Source: Fulvivirga sp.
Lineage (GTDB): Bacteria; Bacteroidota; Bacteroidia; Cytophagales; Cyclobacteriaceae
Assembly (NCBI GenBank): GCA_028280565.1
Contig: JANQLQ010000117.1
Span: 1-38,588 of the forward strand
Direction: 5' to 3'
DNA length: 38,588 bases
Shown piece by piece: positions 33,543-38,588 of this stretch (within the stretch, counting starts at the first letter, position 1; each line of letters begins with the position of its first letter). The notes under the pieces are model-generated. The model was not told the DNA's origin. It saw only the letters and a program-made list of their open reading frames with translations, and did no database searches. The position numbers and the translations under genes were made by a program.

Positions 33543-35808
33543 GATCCTTCTTTCAATACTAGCCTTTGTAATGGCCTGCCAGGGTAAGAATGACCCGGTA
33601 GTACAAAAGGATGTTCCACAGAAAGCTTTAGTATCCTATGTCGACCCTTTCATCGGCACCGGGGCACACGGACATACCTTCCCTGGCGCCGCATTACCCT
33701 TTGGTATGGTCCAATTGAGCCCTGACACGGGCGTGGAGGGCTGGGATTGGTGCTCTGGGTATCATTATTCGGACAGCTCTATTATGGGTTTCAGTCATAC
33801 CCATTTGAGCGGTACGGGAAGGGGGGATTTGTTGGATATCCTGGCCATGCCCACTACTGGGCCGCTGCAAACTGTACCGGGTACCAAGGAAGATCCCGAT
33901 GGCGGTTATCGCTCACGTTTTTCTCACGAGCGGGAAAAAGCATCCCCAGGCTATTATTCCGTCTACCTGGACGATTACCAGGTGCTGGCAGAGCTTACCG
34001 CCACAAAAAGGACAGGAGTGCATAGGTACACTTTCCCTGCAGCTGAAAATGCCCGTATCCTGGTAGACCTTTTCCATGGCCGTAAGGGAGATTCCGTGAT
34101 CACTACCCAGGTAAATATTGTAAATGATACTTTGATCACCGGCTATCGAAAATCACGCGGCTGGGGAGAACCGGGTGAAAAATACTGGGCGGAACAGGAG
34201 CTTTATTTTGCGGCAGCATTTTCAAAGCCCTTCCAAAGCTCGGGTACAGTGCTGGATAACCAGGTCTCAGAAGGGAACACTTCGCAGGAAGGAAGAAAGG
34301 TAAAAGCTTATGTGAACTACAATACCCGTGACAGGGAAGAAATATTATTAAAAGTGGCTATTTCAGCAGTGGATGTGGAGGGAGCCATCAACAATTTAAA
34401 AGAGGTCCCGCATTGGGATTTTGACCGTGTCAGACTTGAAGCTGAGAGGCTATGGGAAGAACACCTGCAATCGATCATCGTAGCAGGCGACCCGGTAAAA
34501 AAGGAAATATTCTATACGGCTTTGTACCACGCCCAGCTTGCCCCTTACCTCTTTTCAGATGTGGACGGGCGATACCGTGGGTCCGATAAAACCATCCGGC
34601 AGGCAGAAGGTTTCGAGAACTACACGGTGTTTTCACTTTGGGATACCTTCAGGGCTTCACATCCCTTGTTCACCTTGATAGACCCGGGCAGGGTCAATGA
34701 TTTTATCCGTGCTATGCTGGCCCAGTACGAGGAGTATGGCCTACTGCCGGTGTGGTCCCTGCACGGCAGTGAAACCAACTGTATGATCGGCTACCATTCC
34801 GTGCCCGTGATTGTCGATGCCTGGTTCAAAGGAATACGGGATTTTGATGTGGAAAAGGCGTATGAGGCCATGAAAACGTCGGCCATGCAGGACGATTTCG
34901 GAATAAAATACCTAAAAGAATACAACTATATCCCCACAGACCTTGAGAATAAATCCGTCTCAAAGACCTTGGAATACGCTTTTGACGATTGGTGCATCGC
35001 CCAACTGGCCCAGGCACTGGGTAAAACGGAAGATTATGAATACTTTATGGAACGCTCCACGGCTTATGTCAATGTATTTGATCCCGCCACAGGTTTTATG
35101 CGCGGAAAAACTTCCGAGGGCCAATGGCAGCCGGACTTTGACCCCACCTTCGCCTCATACGGCAAAAGCGATTTCATAGAGGGAAACAGTTGGCAGTACA
35201 GCTGGTTCGTACCCCATGACATCCCCGGGCTCATCGACTTAGCGGGGGGTAAAAAGGCATTCACCCAAAAGCTCGATGAATTGTTTGAGGAAGCGGATCA
35301 TGTCACCGAAGGAGCACCCGTTGATATTACAGGCCTGGTCGGTCAGTATGCCCATGGCAATGAGCCCAGCCATCACGTGGCCTATCTCTACAACTATGGG
35401 GATCAGCCCTGGAAAACCCAACAAAGGGTGCACCAGGTCATGACAGAGCTATATGACAATACCCCGGAAGGACTACCGGGCAACGAGGACTGCGGGCAAA
35501 TGTCTGCCTGGTATGTTTTCAGTGCCCTGGGTTTCTACCCGGTAAACCCGGCTTCCGGCAGGTACGACATAGGTACTCCTTTATTTAACGACGCCGTGAT
35601 ACGATTAGAGGGTGACAAGTCCTTTAAAATTAGTGCTAAGAACTTATCGGCCCCCAACCTCTATGTACAATCCATACACTTGAATGGCGAAGAGTACGAG
35701 AAAAATTACATCACCCACGAAGACATCGTGAAAGGAGGGGAACTTGTTTTCACTATGGGGAATATGCCCCGGCGGTCGAATAAAAACCCAGGTGATGTTG
35801 AGAAATAA
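33529..35808 (+). CDS. GH92 exo-alpha-mannosidase, lipoprotein
   Basis: From ATG 33529 it has 759 residues and a lipoprotein signal (FVMAC, Cys17). The GH92 hallmarks are all present: YVDPFIGTGAHGHTFPGA near the start, PFGMVQLSPDT, YTVFSLWDTFRASHPL, the EGNSWQYSWFVPHD segment that carries the presumed acid in characterised enzymes, GNEPSHHVAYLYNY, and GNEDCGQMSAWYVFSALGFYP with the acidic base residues. These calcium-dependent enzymes release mannose from alpha-mannosides. The length is typical for the family. The 14-base overlap with the sulfatase gene suggests that a sulfated mannose-containing substrate is handled stepwise. The linkage specificity is not evident. Confidence 0.94.
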   Translation: MQNNKILLSILAFVMACQGKNDPVVQKDVPQKALVSYVDPFIGTGAHGHTFPGAALPFGMVQLSPDTGVEGWDWCSGYHYSDSSIMGFSHTHLSGTGRGDLLDILAMPTTGPLQTVPGTKEDPDGGYRSRFSHEREKASPGYYSVYLDDYQVLAELTATKRTGVHRYTFPAAENARILVDLFHGRKGDSVITTQVNIVNDTLITGYRKSRGWGEPGEKYWAEQELYFAAAFSKPFQSSGTVLDNQVSEGNTSQEGRKVKAYVNYNTRDREEILLKVAISAVDVEGAINNLKEVPHWDFDRVRLEAERLWEEHLQSIIVAGDPVKKEIFYTALYHAQLAPYLFSDVDGRYRGSDKTIRQAEGFENYTVFSLWDTFRASHPLFTLIDPGRVNDFIRAMLAQYEEYGLLPVWSLHGSETNCMIGYHSVPVIVDAWFKGIRDFDVEKAYEAMKTSAMQDDFGIKYLKEYNYIPTDLENKSVSKTLEYAFDDWCIAQLAQALGKTEDYEYFMERSTAYVNVFDPATGFMRGKTSEGQWQPDFDPTFASYGKSDFIEGNSWQYSWFVPHDIPGLIDLAGGKKAFTQKLDELFEEADHVTEGAPVDITGLVGQYAHGNEPSHHVAYLYNYGDQPWKTQQRVHQVMTELYDNTPEGLPGNEDCGQMSAWYVFSALGFYPVNPASGRYDIGTPLFNDAVIRLEGDKSFKISAKNLSAPNLYVQSIHLNGEEYEKNYITHEDIVKGGELVFTMGNMPRRSNKNPGDVEK

Positions 35809-35832
35809 TTCCTGTACAACCCAATGTAACCC

Positions 35833-37326
35833 ATGAATAAATTGAAAAAGATCATCATCATAACCTACTGCGCTTGTATCAGCTTTTTGTCGATAGCCAA
35901 TGGGCAGGGCAATCCCAACGTTCGCTGGGCCTCTAACTACCCGGGTAAAACAGCCAATGAAAAGATCAGCAATGCCCTCAAAGAAGCACTGGCAACCCCA
36001 GGTAACAATGTCATCGGTCTAGGGCCCCAGGGACCCGGTGAAAATGGGCAGTGGGTACTTACTGAAAGCATAAAACTCCCTAGCCATACCACTTTGATCC
36101 TTGCCGGGGCTCATTTAAAAGTCGAAGAAGGCAGGAAAATGCTCATCCTGGAAAATGATGACCCCGTGAACGGGAATACCGATATCCACGTGATCGGCTG
36201 GGGGGAGGCTAAATTAGATGGCAATGCCCGCCGCGAACCCGAACGCAGCGGGGGATCCGTACATTTTTACAAAGTAGATAACTTAACCCTCAAAGGCTTC
36301 CAAATCGGTAGAACGAGTGGTTGGGCGCTAAAACTAGAGGACGTCCGCAACTTGCATGTCAGCGACCTGCACTTTTTTCAAGGCAATGAGCACCCTTGGC
36401 AAGATGGCATCCATGTCGTCGGTCCTGCCCATACGGTGGTGATCAATAACATCACCGGCACGTTTGGCGATGACGTGATCGTGGTAGATGGAGCCATGGG
36501 CTCTAAAGGACCGGGAGGACCTGTGAGAGGAGTCACGGTCACCAACGTAGTAGCCACCAATATTTGGGGAGCGGCCATCCTAAGGACCATAGCTGCCAAA
36601 GGAAAGCCGGTAGAAGGCGTGTATTGCAATAACATGACCTTTTTTACCAACGCAGGGGGGAGTGACGCGGCCATAAAGATCGGGTGGGATGGAAAATTGG
36701 AAAAGTTCAAAGACTGGACCCAGCCATCTCCCGAAGAGCATAAAAATATTGTCATCGAAAACCTGTATATCCCATACTGGAAAGGACCGGTAGTGACGGT
36801 ACAGAACTCGGTGAAAAACCTGACCCTACGCAACGTAACCGCCACCCACGAAGGGTCTTTTTTCTATAACCTGGAACACGAGGTAGACGGGCTCACTATT
36901 GACAACTGCCACTCCACGTTAGTGGGCAATCCCCCCGAAACCATGGTGACAGAGTTTTTTACGGCTTTGGTAGAAAAAAGGGTATATCCGCTCAGCAAAG
37001 ACTACCGGGGCACGTTTCTCCAGGACCCTCCCGGCACTATAGCCTTCGATCATGAATTGATCAAGGACGTCACCATCAGCAACACCATTTTAGATTTCAA
37101 AGGGGAAACTACTTCCAAAGAGTACCCTATCGCCTTACGTGTGTACAATACGGCAAAAGTGGACGGACTCTTCCTTCATAACGTCAAGATCAACAATTAC
37201 AACACCGGTATAAAGATAGATCCGGATCCCGATATCAAAGATTTTGATTACTCAAGAACCAGGTTTCGCGGGGTGGCCAAGCCGATGGATGTGCCGTCGG
37301 AATTTGTAAAACAAAAACAATTCTAA
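35833..37326 (+). CDS. Secreted parallel beta-helix protein, GH28-like
   Basis: This 497-residue protein has a signal peptide ending near SIANGQ (about 25). The body shows the repeating short strands of a right-handed parallel beta-helix (LTLKGFQIGRTSGWALKLEDVRN, then repeated V-x-V-x-N-x turns). WQDGIHVVGP and FGDDVIVVDG sit where GH28 polygalacturonase-type enzymes carry their NTD and DD catalytic aspartates. The usual later GHG and RIK motifs are not clearly seen, so it may belong to a GH28 relative or a lyase of the same fold. It begins 24 bases after GH92 and probably acts on an acidic or capped part of the glycan. Confidence 0.7.
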   Translation: MNKLKKIIIITYCACISFLSIANGQGNPNVRWASNYPGKTANEKISNALKEALATPGNNVIGLGPQGPGENGQWVLTESIKLPSHTTLILAGAHLKVEEGRKMLILENDDPVNGNTDIHVIGWGEAKLDGNARREPERSGGSVHFYKVDNLTLKGFQIGRTSGWALKLEDVRNLHVSDLHFFQGNEHPWQDGIHVVGPAHTVVINNITGTFGDDVIVVDGAMGSKGPGGPVRGVTVTNVVATNIWGAAILRTIAAKGKPVEGVYCNNMTFFTNAGGSDAAIKIGWDGKLEKFKDWTQPSPEEHKNIVIENLYIPYWKGPVVTVQNSVKNLTLRNVTATHEGSFFYNLEHEVDGLTIDNCHSTLVGNPPETMVTEFFTALVEKRVYPLSKDYRGTFLQDPPGTIAFDHELIKDVTISNTILDFKGETTSKEYPIALRVYNTAKVDGLFLHNVKINNYNTGIKIDPDPDIKDFDYSRTRFRGVAKPMDVPSEFVKQKQF

Positions 37327-37349
37327 CCACGGAGCTAGCATAATTTTTA

Positions 37350-38588
37350 GTGAATACCTTTCGAAACTTCATACCTTGCCTGGTTCTGCTCAGTACCCTA
37401 TCCTGTACTGTATTTTTTTCATGCGATCGCCCATCGAATATTCTTGAAACAGGAGAAAGTGGTCTCGTACTCAAGACGGATTCTACTATCGTTAAAGTGA
37501 GTTTTTGCAGCCCTTCTGTGGCCAGGATACAGAAAATCCCAGGGGGCCGGTTTTCCACCCGCAAGAGCCTTTCGGTGATCAACCGGGGGATCGCACCCGT
37601 GGACTTTAGGGTGGAGCAAGACGAAAATCAGACACGGCTGATCTCTTCCGGGCTTGAGGTGGCCATAGGCCATAGGGATGGACAGGTGACCTATTTTACA
37701 CCAAGTGGGGAACTTATTTTGGCCGAAAAAGAAAGTGATTACTCCACCTTTTTACCGGTAAATACCCGTAAAGACACCGCTTACCATATCCAGCAGCAGT
37801 TTGAGATCACCCCTTCGGAAGCTCTTTATGGCTTAGGCCAGCACCAGTATGGCAGTGTGAACTACCGTGGTGAATCATTAAGCCTATGGCAAGGGAATAA
37901 AGTCGCAGTGGTTCCTTTCATGGTATCGAGTAAAGGCTATGGGATTTTATGGGATAACTATTCACACACTCGTTTTGGTATCCCCCATGAGCCCCAGCCG
38001 GTGCCGGCTGATCATTTGTATGATGAAAATGGCAATAAAGGCGGGCTTTCCGGCGATTACTTTCCTAACATGGAATTAAAGGGCCCTGGTGTTGCCCGGC
38101 TGGATCCCACGGTAAACATGGATATGCGCTACAAACCCCCGAAAGGAGTGGAAGGGAACGAATACCTTAAAATGCACCCACTTCCCGCGGAGATTTCGCC
38201 CGAAGCGTTGAGCGTACGCTGGCAGGGTGAGATCGAAACCGACAGGGCCGGTATCTACCATTTCTTTCTTCCCCATGATGATGGGGCTAGGCTTTGGGTG
38301 AATGACAAGCAGATCATCGATGCATGGGAGTATGGCGAGTCCAACGAGATGGGCAAGATCCAACTGGACGCCAACAAAAGATATAACATTAGGCTGGAAT
38401 GGTTCAATAAGACCTGGGGCGGGAAGATCATCTTGAAATGGTTGCCGCCAAGTCCACAATATGAGGATACCTTTTCGTTTTGGTCCGAGATTGGCGATGA
38501 GGTAGATTACTATTTTGTGTATGGCCCCGGGATGGACACGGTTATTGCAGGATACCGGGAGCTCACTGGGCAGGCACCTATGTTCGGA
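37350..38588 (+). CDS. GH31 family glycosidase with PA14 insert, 3' end outside window
   Basis: An open frame from GTG 37350 runs without a stop to the last base (413 codons), so only the front of the gene is here. A stop lies three codons upstream and no in-frame ATG is near, so GTG is the likely start. Hydrophobic residues and a cysteine (LSC19 or FSC25) suggest a lipoprotein. The N-terminal GH31 sandwich includes EALYGLGQHQYGSVNYRG and GYGILWDNYSHTRFG. A PA14 domain (about 231-370, from GLSGDYFPNM to FNKTWGGKIILKWLPP) is inserted, and the GH31 barrel begins after VDYYFVYGPGMDTVIAGYRELTG. The PA14 insert occurs in Bacteroides GH31 alpha-xylosidases. The catalytic aspartates lie beyond the window. 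Confidence 0.88.
   Translation, partial: MNTFRNFIPCLVLLSTLSCTVFFSCDRPSNILETGESGLVLKTDSTIVKVSFCSPSVARIQKIPGGRFSTRKSLSVINRGIAPVDFRVEQDENQTRLISSGLEVAIGHRDGQVTYFTPSGELILAEKESDYSTFLPVNTRKDTAYHIQQQFEITPSEALYGLGQHQYGSVNYRGESLSLWQGNKVAVVPFMVSSKGYGILWDNYSHTRFGIPHEPQPVPADHLYDENGNKGGLSGDYFPNMELKGPGVARLDPTVNMDMRYKPPKGVEGNEYLKMHPLPAEISPEALSVRWQGEIETDRAGIYHFFLPHDDGARLWVNDKQIIDAWEYGESNEMGKIQLDANKRYNIRLEWFNKTWGGKIILKWLPPSPQYEDTFSFWSEIGDEVDYYFVYGPGMDTVIAGYRELTGQAPMFG

Noticed and set aside
1-38588. CRISPR array
   Set aside because: No series of short direct repeats with regular spacers was seen; the repeats found are palindromes or single in-gene duplications.

Overview
The window looks like a chromosomal segment of a free-living, probably marine member of the Bacteroidota (Cytophagia-like). 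The evidence is a SusC/SusD pair preceded by an ECF sigma factor and FecR anti-sigma, C-terminal type IX secretion sorting domains, promoters of the Bacteroidota TTTG / TAnnTTTG type, and mostly weak ribosome binding sites. The species cannot be named from the sequence.

Layout. (1) 1-930: non-coding, with two palindromic dispersed repeats, ending in a promoter and operator. (2) 931-7068: a compact, one-direction operon holding a TetR/AcrR regulator, two tandem Tat-exported reductive dehalogenases (rdhA-like), a long membrane protein whose N-terminus looks like the RdhB anchor, an RdhC/NosR-like FMN-binding membrane protein, and a 33-residue single-helix membrane protein. The regulator overlaps the first dehalogenase gene by 8 bases. 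Its near-perfect E. coli AcrR-type operator covers the -7 box of the promoter. This is the most striking system here: apparent organohalide reduction machinery under an efflux-pump-style repressor in a Bacteroidota. (3) 7069-8557: a TPR/SH3 membrane protein and tRNA-Lys(UUU) with its own promoter and terminator. (4) 8505-10877: an AbiE-type toxin-antitoxin pair lying between the tRNA-Lys 3' end and a decayed second copy of that 3' end plus its terminator. (5) 10890-14424: sparse accessory DNA with a frameshifted lipoprotein gene, a small beta-barrel-like protein and a long stretch of gene remnants. (6) 14425-38588 (continuing past the window): a polysaccharide utilization locus.

The utilization locus reads as a functional chain. 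The ECF sigma factor and FecR anti-sigma sense transport through a SusC transporter that carries an STN signalling domain. SusC and SusD import oligosaccharides. A 2373-residue T9SS-secreted protein (nested FN3/DNRLRE modules, several CBM-like domains, a clan GH-A-like barrel) and a second T9SS-secreted glycosidase with a ricin-type lectin attack the polymer outside the cell. An S1 sulfatase, a GH92 alpha-mannosidase, a GH28-like beta-helix protein and a GH31 enzyme with a PA14 insert (cut by the window end) finish the breakdown. Together these point to a sulfated, alpha-mannose-containing, probably algal glycan. That substrate is inference.

Limits: all family assignments are from reading motifs, without database searches. 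CAZy family numbers are given only where the signature motifs are recognisable. Most starts were moved to the first sensible ATG; alternative TTG/GTG starts are stated where used.
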